Below are positions 10,111 through 19,014 of a DNA stretch of 64,000 bases, piece by piece (position 1 is the first letter of the stretch; each line of letters begins with the position of its first letter). This DNA is from Stentor coeruleus (Eukaryota; Ciliophora; Heterotrichea; Heterotrichida; Stentoridae): NCBI GenBank assembly GCA_001970955.1, contig MPUH01000110.1, positions 41,168 through 105,167 on the forward strand, written 5' to 3'. The notes under the pieces were generated by a model that searched no databases, was not told the origin of the DNA, and saw nothing but the letters and a program-made list of their open reading frames with translations. The position numbers and the translations under genes were made by a program.

Positions 10111-10494
10111 TTAAAAAGATTCGTGATCAATAACATGACTTTTTATTTCCCCTTGCTTTATAGTTTTAGTGCAAAAATTGCAAACATAAAAAGGTTCCAT
10201 ATTGCTTCCCATAAGTAAATTTAAAGTGTAAACTTTACCACTTTGTGTGTTGGTTACTGTAACTCTTGTTGGAAACTCATTTTCTTCTTCATTTGATTTT
10301 TTCCCATTACTGAAATCGTAAACAGTTTTTAAATTTCTTATGAACTCACCTATAATATTTTGATCTAAGGCTATATCGCCGCATATACTAAAAAATTCTT
10401 TGCATAGAAAAATTATTGAATCATAATCAAATCCTTGGCTTTGAACTTTTTCTATAATGCTAGGATTGCTATCAAATACATAGTCTAATGACAT
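10111..10494 (-). CDS. Small zinc-finger protein, cluster family member 1
   Basis: This 127-residue protein has a paralog at 16001-16378, with which it shares the start MSLD, a helical N-terminal half ending in F[IS].NLK, a lysine-rich turn (NGKKSNEE / EGKKMQYE), the strand PT[RK][VI].V.N...GK, and a C-terminal C-x2-C...H-x4-H zinc finger (CNFCTKTIKQGEIKSHVIDH). Spacing of this finger fits a C2H2 type. The N-terminal half has no recognisable domain. The two copies bracket the tandem-intron genes on the same strand, so they probably arose by the same local duplications. The function is unknown; a nucleic-acid- or protein-binding adaptor is a guess from the finger alone. Confidence 0.75.
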   Translation of the reverse strand: MSLDYVFDSNPSIIEKVQSQGFDYDSIIFLCKEFFSICGDIALDQNIIGEFIRNLKTVYDFSNGKKSNEEENEFPTRVTVTNTQSGKVYTLNLLMGSNMEPFYVCNFCTKTIKQGEIKSHVIDHESF

Positions 10495-10979
10495 AATTAT
10501 ATAACACCCCCCCCATGGGATTATAAAAATTATTTTATGTTAATTTTTAAATTAGTTATCATCAAATAGAAATTCATAATGTTAATAATAAATGTTTTTT
10601 TTTTGTAGTAGTTAAAGTAGAAAGTAGTTAAATTGGTGAAGATGCAACTTTGTCAAGTCTAGGTTTAAGAATTCTATAAACTCTTTCTTTCAGCTGATTT
10701 AGGATGATGTAAAACTCATTATCTTTAATAATGTACTTGTTGACTTTTACAAGTAATTCTTTAGAGTTTGTTTTTTTGACAGGCAAGTTTTGAGTTTATT
10801 TTTTTTTGTAGTAGATAAATTTCATTGCTATATTGAATTGTTGTTTGTATTGGAATAATTATGAAATGCTCATAAAGCTTCATACTGATTAATAAATGTT
10901 AAACATGATTTGCAAATTATAAACTTAATAAATAATAAACTTTTTATCTATTAACTAAACTATTATCTAACTAGTTATC
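10495..10979. other. Spacer holding a possible coding relic
   Basis: Apart from the short minus-strand open segment described separately at 10628-10795, this is AT-rich spacer with several T-runs. Confidence 0.4.
10628..10795 (-). pseudogene. Possible C-terminal gene fragment, unidentified
   Basis: The minus strand reads about 53 codons with normal coding composition (NLPVKKTNSKELLVKVNK, then YIIKDNEFYIILNQLKERVY) down to TAA at 10628-10630. It has no start codon, and a stop lies just upstream. It looks like the end of a decayed gene rather than noise. No family was recognised and it does not match its neighbours. Confidence 0.35.
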
Positions 10980-12531
10980 TTAAAATAGCCATTTAAACTC
11001 TGGATATCGCATTATCCAAGCTTTAGATTTTTTTGATACCATTTCTTCATCAGTCTCAATCATCTTCGAATTACAGCTGTAAACTCTTACTACATTATTT
11101 ATACCTGAATTTATCATACCTATATAAAGGATACAATCTAAATATATCATACCTGTTTAGAGTATACTAACTGAATATAATATACCTATATAAATGATAC
11201 AAGCTATATAAAGTATACAATCTGAATATACCATACCTATATAGAGAATACAAGCTGTTTAAAGGATACCTAAATATAACATACCTATATAAAAGATACC
11301 AACTAAAATATATCATACCTGCCTAGAAATCACAAGCTGTTTAAAGAATACAGGCTGTGTAAAGAATACAAGCTGTATAGAGAATACCTGAATATAGAAT
11401 ACCTGTGTGGAAGATACGACCTATTTTAAAGATACCAGCTGTGTAGAAAATACGATCTGGATATAAAATACAGTCTTTATAGAAAATACCTTCTATTTAA
11501 CTATACCTGCTTAGTTTTTACAATCTGCTTTAACTTTTACATATAGATATATAATTATTGTCCTTTGCTATGATTATTCCATTGATATACCATTTTTTTT
11601 CAATAAAATCTCTTTGAAATTCTTTGAAATTCATTTGAGCCAGTAAATTTTTCTTTTGTTCTAAACTCATATTCAAAAAAGTTTCTAATTCTATCATACT
11701 TTTAAACTCTTCAAAAAGTGCAGGAGTTTTATATTCTTCATTTGATTTAACCTCAGAACTTAAATCTTGTTGCAGATCCTGCAAGTCTTTATTGAGTTTT
11801 AAGTTTTTTTCTTCTAACAAATCTTTTTCTTCACCTAAAATTTTTTTTGCAGATTCAAGCTCATCTTTTAATTTTTTATTTTCTTCTTGGGTTTTTTTAA
11901 GTTCTGTTTCTATTCCTTTAATTTCTACACAAGTTTCATTATTTTTTTTTGCAGACTCAAACTGATCTTTTAATTTTTTATTTTCTTCTTGGGTTTTTTT
12001 AAGTTCTGTTTCTATTCCTTTGATATGTGCACAAGCTTCTTTAAGTTTTTTTGCTGTAATTTTATATTCACCTTCAAATTTCTCATCTTTAACAACTTTT
12101 ATAGAGTTATTTTCTATATCCAGTAGTTTTCGTAAGCTTAAATTATACTGTTTTCTCTCTCTCTGTAAAACTTTAAGAGAATTAGCCCAGTTGATAATAG
12201 TATCAGCTTCTTCGTTTTGTTGATCTAAAATTAAGTTGACTATTTCGTTTTTTTTCGTTTTTATGTATTTGATATTGTCCTTCAGGCACTTATTTACTTC
12301 GAATATAATTTCTTGGGCAAGTTTTATGTAATCAGATTCGAGATTAGTAAGAGCATTTTTATACTTATTCGCTAAGGACTCCAAGTATATATTTTTTATA
12401 TTTATTGTACTGCATTTCTTAGTTCTAGAATGACTTCTGATATGATTTAAACAGAACGTGAATTTCTCAGGGCAACTGCATTGCCAGATTACTTCTTCAT
12501 GGCAATTAGCAACAGAACAATTAAGTTCCAT
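10980..12531 (-). CDS. Gene A: zinc-finger/coiled-coil protein with a 27-intron tandem array
   Basis: Exons are 12531-11541, fourteen 3-nt microexons inside 11090-11540, and 11089-10980, in total 380 codons plus stop. The N-terminus (MELNCSVANCHEEVIWQC...) has a C-x4-C-x7-C-x-C-x5-C-x2-H-x3-H pattern, a B-box-like zinc site. A long coiled coil follows to about residue 260, including a 34-codon internal tandem duplication (IKGIETELKKTQEENKKLKD twice, 102 nt apart). A conserved block QMNFKEFQRDFIEKKWYI precedes the array. The microexons add YYYPGPSSFAYSFNL, then the last exon starts RVYSCNSK and ends YPEFKWLF. Unspliced, the frame stops after only three more codons at 11530. I chose Met 12531 over the upstream in-frame ATG at 12549 because paralog B starts at the equivalent residue. 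The function is unknown. Confidence 0.85.
11090..11540 (-). repeat. Tandem array of 27 introns with fourteen 3-nt microexons (array A)
   Basis: Read on the minus strand from 11540, the 451 nt divide without remainder into 27 GT...AG units: 24 of 15 nt, two of 16 nt and one of 17 nt (409 nt), plus fourteen 3-nt spacers (42 nt). The first unit is GTAAAAGTTAAAGCAG, then ATT, then GTAAAAACTAAGCAG. The last unit is GTATAAATAATGTAG. Spacers in order are ATT, ACT, ATC, CTG, GTC, CTT, CCT, CTT, TTG, CTT, ATT, CTT, TTA, ATT. At 12 of 26 junctions the AG of one unit abuts the GT of the next. Nearly all units carry A six bases from the 3' end, as in the window's ordinary introns. All junctions are phase 1 and no spacer creates a stop. 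Confidence 0.88.
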
Positions 12532-13265
12532 AATTATTATTATAACCATAAAATTTCATTTGAATATTAGCAAATATAAACATTATATAGTTTTCCTAAT
12601 ACGAGAAATAAATATTATAATTCAATCATGGAAGATAAGCATTATAGTTAAGTATAAATATGTCTTATACAATTTTTTAGGAATTTTAAATTTTATCAAG
12701 AAACTCTTAAGATTTTAAGTTGTTTTATCTACATTTTGCTGAAATTATTAAAAGAATCAAATTCCGAGCTTTAGAAGGAAATTTTCAAACAATAATAGGC
12801 AGGAGAAAAAACATTAGATGAATTTGACTAAGAATCGATGCAAAAAAAATTATATAGTTGGAACAATAAGACAATCTAAGATAAAAAAACTTAAATTCTA
12901 AAAGACTTAAGGTTTAGGATATAATTTAAACGAATTTAGAATTTGGGTAAAAAATATCTATAAATTTTTGTAGCAATTGTGTATATAAGATAATTTTAGA
13001 GACAAAGCTAAAAGTATATTAATACTCTTGAAGAAAATGCTTAAGATATTATTCTACTTCATCATATGAATTTTAAGATGCAATAATTTTCAATAGAAAA
13101 AGAAATCACTATAAAAAAATACTTCATACTATTACGATAGATTTTACGATAAAATAAGAAGATAGGTACTAATGAGATATTTTAGTTCTAAAAGTTTAAA
13201 ATAAAAAAATACGAAAGTATGGCTTTAAATGTATTATCTATGCTATTACCTAACTATTTATCCCT
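12532..13265. other. Spacer between genes B and A, no gene seen
   Basis: About 730 nt separate the stop of gene B from the start of gene A. Stretches at 12720-13200 are A/G-rich but stop-rich in all frames. No array-like GT...AG periodicity continues here. Confidence 0.45.
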
Positions 13266-15017
13266 TTAGATCCACTTGCATTCTGGATATTTGGTTATCC
13301 ATTTTTCATACTCTTTTTTCTTTGAATCTCCATCAAAATCAATCTTCTTTGTTTCGAAATTATAAATTCTTACTACATGGCTTATACCTAAATATATTCA
13401 ACCTATATAAAAGAAACCTATATGTAAAATACCAGCTATATGGATTATACAATCTCTATATTAAATACTATCTTTTTTATTATTACCAACTAAATATAAG
13501 ATACCTGAATACATAATACCTATGTAAATAATACTAGCTTAATAGGAAATTACCTATTTAAATAATACATCCTATCTTTAAAATACCTCCTTATTATATA
13601 ATACGAACTTTTTAAAAAATACCATCTGAATAAAATATACTAACTAAGTAAAAAATACCAACTAGATAAATTTTACCAGCTAAATAAAAAGATACCTGGA
13701 TAAAGGATACGAACTTTTTATAAGATACCACCTGAATATTGCATACCTTTATAAAAAAATACCACCTATGTTGATTGTACCTTAATTATAAATACCTTTG
13801 TAGAATTTACCAACTTTTTAGAAAATACCATCTGAATTAGATTTACCTGAATTAAAAATACCATCTGTATAGTTGATACCTTAATATAATATACCTATTT
13901 TTAACATACGAACTTTATAGAAAATACCTGAGTGAAATATACCTTTATAGAAAATACCATCTTAATGTTGAATACCTGCTTAGGATAAACCAGCTTTGTA
14001 GAAAATACCTGAATATGTTGTACCTGAATAATTTGTACAAGCTGATTATAGCATACAATCTTTATAAGTATTACCTTGTATAAAAATTTACCTACATAAA
14101 ACATACAATCTACTTAATTTATCACAGATAAATATATGGTCTTTTATTGTTGTCAAATTAATCTGGTAGATAAACCATTTTTTATAAATAAAATCTCTTG
14201 AAAAATCTTTGAAATCCATACGAGCAATTAACTCTTTTTTTTTTTCTAAAAGCAAAGTTGAAAAGTTATCTATATTTATTTCACCTATTAAATTTTCTGT
14301 AGTATTCGAATTAAATTCTTCTGAGACTTTATCATAATTACTTAATGTCACTTTCAATTTATATAATTCATTTTTAAGTTCAAAATTTTCTAGTTTAAAT
14401 TCTTCATTTTCCAAAACCAAATTATGTCTAACTACATCAAATTCTTCAACAAGTATTTTATTTTTTTCATAACTTTCTTTAAGATCTTTTTTAATTTCAA
14501 TGATTTTACTGAAAGCTTCTTCAAAAGTTGTAACATTTTCGAATTCGAATTCGTCTTCATGATATTCTGAGACAAGGTCATCTTTATCAAAGTATTTTTT
14601 GAAACCAAGTAATTTTTCGACACTTAAAACAAAATCTTTTTTATATCTTCTCATAATAAAAAGAGAATTTGCAAAATCAGTTAAAATTTCTGCTTGATCT
14701 TTAGAATCATTAAAGACTAGTTCTTTTATTTTTTGTTTAACGGATTTTATGGTATCGAAATTATTTCTTAGGCAAATATTTACTTCGTTGATCATTTCCT
14801 GAGCTAGTTTGATACTATCTGATTCAAGACGGTTAAGAGCATTTTGATATTTCTTTGTCAATAATTCCATGTAATAATTTTTCACATATTTAGTAAGGCA
14901 TTGCTTTTCCTTTGAGTGAGTTCTTGAATGGGTGTCACAATTTTTAAGGTTGCCAGAACAGCTACATTCCCAAAAAGCGTCTTCTTGACAATCAGGATAG
15001 GAGCATTTATATTCCAT
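13266..15017 (-). CDS. Gene B: zinc-finger/coiled-coil protein with a 45-intron tandem array
   Basis: Exons are 15017-14126, twenty-four 3-nt microexons inside 13373-14125, and 13372-13266, in total 356 codons plus stop. It is a paralog of gene A: same N-terminal C-x4-C-x7-C-x-C-x5-C-x2-H-x3-H site (MEYKCSYPDCQEDAFWEC), same YMELLTKKYQNALNRLESD helix, a shorter coiled coil without A's internal duplication, and RMDFKDFSRDFIYKKWFI before the array. The microexons supply 25 codons: YYSSDVHDVGGV, then PVVNVRGSIDNSV. The final exon reads RIYNFETKKIDFDGD... and ends YPECKWI, matching A's RVYSCNSKMIETD...YPEFKWLF. Without splicing the frame ends at 14088. NSVRIYNFETKK resembles a beta-propeller blade, but a lone blade is not enough to call one. 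The function is unknown. Confidence 0.85.
13373..14125 (-). repeat. Tandem array of 45 introns with twenty-four 3-nt microexons (array B)
   Basis: Read on the minus strand from 14125, the 753 nt tile exactly into 45 GT...AG units (40 of 15 nt, four of 16 nt, one of 17 nt; 681 nt) and twenty-four 3-nt spacers (72 nt). Units begin GTGATAAATTAAGTAG, ATT, GTATGTTTTATGTAG and end GTATAAGCCATGTAG. At 20 of 44 junctions units abut with no spacer. Only GTATTTTCTATAAAG occurs more than once in this array (it also occurs in array A), so this is not a simple satellite. The order of the first four units (16 nt, ATT, 15, 17, 15 nt) is shared with array A. Spliced microexons contain no stop in phase 1. Confidence 0.88.
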
Positions 15018-15034
15018 ATTAAATATTATAATAA

Positions 15035-15395
15035 CTAATCAAATTGGATAATAAACATATAAAAACTTATAAAATTGTTATTTTGATAATTTAATTTGTA
15101 TAAATAGCCCAAAGTTTTTATCCTTTGCTCTAAATTTATGTTTGGAAAAATATGTTTTTTAAGTATATTTTTATATATTAATAATTTTTTATTTTCTTTA
15201 TTTCTATGTCTCTTGTTTAAAATCCTATAAATTTTAATGAGATTTGAGTTTTACTTCTCTAATACTATTTTTCTTGTGTCTTATTTCGAATCATTTATAA
15301 AGTTTCATATTGTTTTTATAATTACTTTTAAGTTCTTCTTGTAATATTCTAAACTTGTTACCAACCTCTTTAAAAGTTGTTCTAATGAATTTTAT
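15035..15395 (-). pseudogene. Decayed third copy of the gene A/B family
   Basis: The minus strand reads TTFKEVGNKFRILQEELKSN, then NNMKLYK, an in-frame TGA, and FEIRHKKNSIREVKLKSH. This aligns with gene B's TTFEEAFSKIIEIKKDLKES...FDVVRHNLVLENEEFKLEN. A second open segment follows in another frame and contains INLEQRIKTLGYLYKL, comparable to A's MSLEQKKNLLAQMNF. Stop codons and a frameshift break it. The relic ends 18 nt before the start of gene B. No intron array survives in it. The alignment was made by eye and is suggestive rather than strong. Confidence 0.45.
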
Positions 15396-16000
15396 ATCAT
15401 CTTTATATATGTATCAGGGAGAATTTTATTTGAATTATAATTTTTTTAATAGTTTTATTATATAATATATTTTTTCTGCCATCTAAAAAACTATACGAAT
15501 AGTCTAATTTATTATATTGTATAGCTTTGATTATATGCTTTTTTAAAATAGTGAAAATTAATTCTTTTATAAAAAATCATATCAAGTTATTAATAACTAT
15601 TAATATACATCAATAAAATATGCTAAAATAATTACTATATAAGCCTATCTAAATAAAACTATAATATTCAGAGTATATCCAAATAAGTTTCCTTAACTAT
15701 AATATTATTTTTTATAATACAACAAAATATATTTATCCTATATAAAAATTTATTCATGATTCCAGAAAAATAAGCAATATAAACTAACAATTCCTATCTT
15801 TCTTAAATTGAACTTTCATATATCATTCCTATATATTAATCAAAATATTCTTATCAATATTTTAAGCATTTTCATCTATTCATATAACACATAAAGTCTA
15901 TAATCATATATATATACAACAAATTATGCTTTCATAACAATATTCTTAAAAGTATTTTTTGCATAACATTAATACTACTAATTATAAATAAAAATTCTTA
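15396..16000. other. Spacer, possibly more of the decayed paralog
   Basis: Very AT-rich with scattered short frames. The N-terminal part of the decayed A/B paralog may extend here, but I could not align it. Confidence 0.35.
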
Positions 16001-16378
16001 TCAATTATGTTCTTTAGCATGCACTTTCACTTCATTATGATATATTTTTTTACTACAATCCATACATAAATACTCAGCTTGATTATAATCCTCATCATTT
16101 AAACAAAAACTCACTATTTTCCCTGTTCTCATATTTTTCACCACAATTTTTGTTGGGATGTTTCTATTCTCATACTGCATTTTTTTCCCTTCTTTATAAT
16201 CTTTAGTTTGTTTTAAGTTTGATATAAAGTCTTTTATGTCCTGATTTTCTAATTCTAATTCTTTGAACATACCTATAAGTTCTTTGCACATAATTATTAA
16301 CCGATCTAATGTAATGAATTTTGATTTGCAAATTTGGATAACTCTTAGGTTATTTAAAAGGATACTATCAAGCGACAT
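16001..16378 (-). CDS. Small zinc-finger protein, cluster family member 2
   Basis: This 125-residue paralog of the protein at 10111-10494 begins MSLDSILLNN and has a helical first half (MCKELIGMFKELELENQDIK). It has the conserved strand PTKIVVKNMRTGKI and a C-terminal finger C-x2-C...H-x3-H (CMDCSKKIYHNEVKVHAKEH). Both copies share the lysine-rich turn before the strand. It lies upstream, on the same strand, of the array-gene cluster, with the decayed A/B paralog between it and gene B. Its first codons are repeated at 16433-16483 by a scaffold join; the intact start is 16378. The function is unknown. Confidence 0.75.
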   Translation of the reverse strand: MSLDSILLNNLRVIQICKSKFITLDRLIIMCKELIGMFKELELENQDIKDFISNLKQTKDYKEGKKMQYENRNIPTKIVVKNMRTGKIVSFCLNDEDYNQAEYLCMDCSKKIYHNEVKVHAKEHN

Positions 16379-16483
16379 TTACTAAGGGGGCTTTTAAATA
16401 TTATCTGATTATTAATCATAAATTTTTTATANCTTAGGTTATTTAAAAGGATACTATCAAGCGACATTTACTAAGGGGGCTTT
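16344..16483. repeat. Non-colinear duplicated flank at a single-N join
   Basis: A 51-nt block at 16344-16394 recurs at 16433-16483 beside the N at 16432. Here 37 nt of unique sequence (16395-16431) lie between the first copy and the N, and the sequence after each copy differs. The two contigs therefore share only the block and then diverge, as expected for allelic or rearranged forms rather than a clean overlap. Confidence 0.75.
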
Positions 16484-16629
16484 GTCTTTAAAAAAATATT
16501 TAATACTTAAGTCTTATTAATTTTCTCAGTTGTATAAGTCTATGATATTTCCCTTTATTTATTATATTATATTTATATACATCACATATTTATCAAACTA
16601 ATTATTTTCCATATTTCACAGTAGCATTC

Positions 16630-16770
16630 ATGTCTCACTTATTTGAAACACAAAAAACTCACTTATTCAAATGCTATTCCCCAGTTTCACAAAAATATTC
16701 CTCTTCAATTTCAGATCTTTCTGATTCTGAAGACAAGTTTGACATTAAAACAAGCCCAAAAAACTCCTGA
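16630..16770 (+). CDS. Possible 46-residue small protein
   Basis: ATG 16630 opens a frame reading MSHLFETQKTHLFKCYSPVS, then a Ser/Asp-rich stretch (SSSISDLSDSEDKFDIK), to TGA 16768-16770. The composition is coding-like and unlike the flanking spacer. The SDLSDSED run resembles a casein-kinase-2 site. It may be a real micro-protein, the first exon of a longer gene, or a relic. It has no recognised homolog. Confidence 0.3.
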   Translation: MSHLFETQKTHLFKCYSPVSQKYSSSISDLSDSEDKFDIKTSPKNS

Positions 16771-16975
16771 TTTCAGTTGCTTTTCTATGAGATTATAAAG
16801 AGAAAAAACTACATAACTTGACTAGAAAAAAAAAATTATATCCAAACTTATTTAAGAGCTACTAAAAGGAAAACTAAAATACAATTTAGAGGCCTAAAAT
16901 CCTATACTTTTATTCTCTTCCATATCACAAATTAAGATCTTTAAGTAATTGCATTTCTATTAAGTATTTAACACT

Positions 16976-18724
16976 CTAAATTTCTTGCATATACTGGCAG
17001 TTTAGATAGCAGCTTACTACCCACTTGGCACTGACCTGTATTTCACTATTTTTTTCTTCAACCAATTGATACTTGCCTTCAGGTTCTACTTTTCCTCCCA
17101 TACTATTAATCATATAAACATACACATCAAGCTTATCTTGCGTATACATCCTTTTCTTCCCAATAGCTTCTTCATATATTTTTACATCAATACAAATATT
17201 CTCAAATATTATACTTCTTACTTTCCTCCCTACTTCAAATACAGCATATTCATATTTAGTCTCAGCAAATTCTTTAAAAACATTAAACACAAACTTAGTC
17301 AAATTCCCAAGTTGCATCTTTTCATTTTCCATACATAAAGCTAATATTTCAGGAACGTTAATTTCTTGTATATGCCAATCAATAAACATTTCTTTAGGGA
17401 ATTTATACAAAGAATAAGGTAAAGTTGGGATAATAACTTGAGGATGCCATGTTCTTTTCCTATAGTCAAAAACTAGCATAAGTTGTTTATCAGCATCTCT
17501 TAAATATTTATCTTGAGATGAATTGAATACCATCCTTCCTGGGTATATAGTTTTAATAATCTCAACATCGATTTCAGTAAAAATCACGATATTAGCGACT
17601 TTTTCTATAACCCCAATTATATCTTTAGCACCATGTCTATAACTAATAATATATTCTTTTTCATTTATCGTGATTTTTTGAGAATCGCTAGGTACTTGGA
17701 TTTTCATGTTTAAAGCTTTTTCTGAATCAACAACTTCAACTAAACAACCTGAATTTATTACTGCTGTGAATTTCTCAAATGTTATAGGCATTTTACCTGT
17801 AGATAAATACGTGTCAATACTGTATTTATTAAGACGTGGATCTACTGTTCGGGGTTTTGTTCTAAGGATTGGTATTTCTATATCATTTGAGCTTGCATAT
17901 GGTTTAAATTGGTCATTATTTATTTGATACCAATTTTCTATTTCAAGTGATATTGGCTGAGGAATTGGTTCTAAGATTTGTGGAGGCTTTTCTGATGTTG
18001 GAGATATTTGATCAGGTGGATAGTCATCATCATCAAGAAATTTGTGCACGACAAATGAGAAATCTTCATCTTCAACTTCTTGGACTGGAACTGATGATGG
18101 GAGTTTTAGCTTTTTTTGGGGTTCTGGGATGTCATCAAATGGGTCGATTTTTGTAGAGGATTTTGTTGTGATTTTCGAAGCTGTTTTTTGGATTTTTTTT
18201 TCGTAGTTGCGGTTGCGTTTGCTGAGAATCCTGTCGTTTTCAGCTTGCTGTCGTCTTAAGGATGATTTTTCAGTTTGTTTTTTTATTATTTCTTCAATAC
18301 GCAGTTTAGTGATTAGTTTTTTATACCAAGGATTATCACTATGAGTATGCACTTCTTTGAGTATTTCAAGAATAACATCTCCACAATGATAGTCTCTATC
18401 AATCCAATCATGCATATCTTGAGTGACTAATTGAATTAAAGCCTTATAAAGTTTGAAGATTCTCAAATCTTTAGAAATAAGTCCATAATGACTGTGAACT
18501 AAAGTATTGATTCTGTTTAAATGCAGTTTTGTAAACCGGTCTTCTTTTTTAGTTTCTGGAGGAATGGATTTTGTATAGTGCTCAAGAAATTTTTGGAGTT
18601 GGACTGATGTTAGAGACATGTTAGCAGTGAATTTTGATGGGTCCATCTCGTTTGCTAATGAAATCTCTCCTTCTTCTTCACTATCATCTTTAAACCCGTT
18701 GAATAGAGCTAGGCACGAACTCAT
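16976..18724 (-). CDS. Acidic/linker protein with C-terminal BRCT-like domain
   Basis: This 582-residue protein has three parts. Residues 30-150 are helical (QLQKFLEHYTKSIPPET... to ...WYKKLITKLRIEEIIKK), reminiscent of TFIIS-N or CID-like helical bundles but without a diagnostic motif. Residues 150-270 are basic then Asp/Pro-rich and probably disordered (KSSTKIDPFDDIPEPQKK). The remainder includes RTVDPRLNKYSIDTYL, and the end DVYVYMINSMGGKVEPEGKY...VSAKWVVSCYLNCQ shows the Gly-Gly turn and the Trp of a BRCT repeat. BRCT modules act in DNA repair, replication or transcription complexes, so a nuclear role is plausible. The identity is unknown. The start at 18724 is followed by an acidic stretch (DDSEEEGEIS). 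No membrane segment is present. Confidence 0.75.
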   Translation of the reverse strand: MSSCLALFNGFKDDSEEEGEISLANEMDPSKFTANMSLTSVQLQKFLEHYTKSIPPETKKEDRFTKLHLNRINTLVHSHYGLISKDLRIFKLYKALIQLVTQDMHDWIDRDYHCGDVILEILKEVHTHSDNPWYKKLITKLRIEEIIKKQTEKSSLRRQQAENDRILSKRNRNYEKKIQKTASKITTKSSTKIDPFDDIPEPQKKLKLPSSVPVQEVEDEDFSFVVHKFLDDDDYPPDQISPTSEKPPQILEPIPQPISLEIENWYQINNDQFKPYASSNDIEIPILRTKPRTVDPRLNKYSIDTYLSTGKMPITFEKFTAVINSGCLVEVVDSEKALNMKIQVPSDSQKITINEKEYIISYRHGAKDIIGVIEKVANIVIFTEIDVEIIKTIYPGRMVFNSSQDKYLRDADKQLMLVFDYRKRTWHPQVIIPTLPYSLYKFPKEMFIDWHIQEINVPEILALCMENEKMQLGNLTKFVFNVFKEFAETKYEYAVFEVGRKVRSIIFENICIDVKIYEEAIGKKRMYTQDKLDVYVYMINSMGGKVEPEGKYQLVEEKNSEIQVSAKWVVSCYLNCQYMQEI

Positions 18725-19014
18725 TATTTTTATAATGGGGGGCCTATTTTGAAAATATATACAATATTTCAGTAGGCTATAATTAAAGCTTGAATAGCAA
18801 CTAAGGTAAAGAACTTAAACTTATGAGTTTAAGGATAATGGTATATCTAAATGCACTGATTCATATTATTATACCATATGAAAGCAATCCATTTACAATT
18901 CCTGGATATTAAAAAAATATTAACAAGTCTATCTTTACACCCTAAAAAACACAAATTACATATATAAAACTATATAAAGACTTATGTTATTTTTTTTTAT
19001 ATTAAAATATCACA

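Noticed and set aside
11090-11540. Simple AT microsatellite or telomere-like repeat
   Set aside because: Unit bodies vary freely while ends and length are fixed and the reading frame is restored across it. A satellite would show the opposite: constant sequence and no frame logic.
12529-12549. Upstream start codon of gene A at 12549 (MVIIII...)
   Set aside because: The paralog starts at the position of Met 12531, and the extra residues come from an ATT/ATA run typical of leader DNA.
13229-13516. Plus-strand open frame of 95 codons and minus-strand frame at 13901-14104
   Set aside because: Both lie in or beside the intron array of gene B; they are by-products of its composition, rich in Tyr/Leu/Ile/Asn, and have no coding logic.
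13373-14125. CRISPR-like array (regular short units with short spacers)
   Set aside because: Units are not identical repeats; they share only GT, a T/A-rich body, A near position 10 and AG, and spacers are exactly 0 or 3 nt in coding phase. The genome is eukaryotic.
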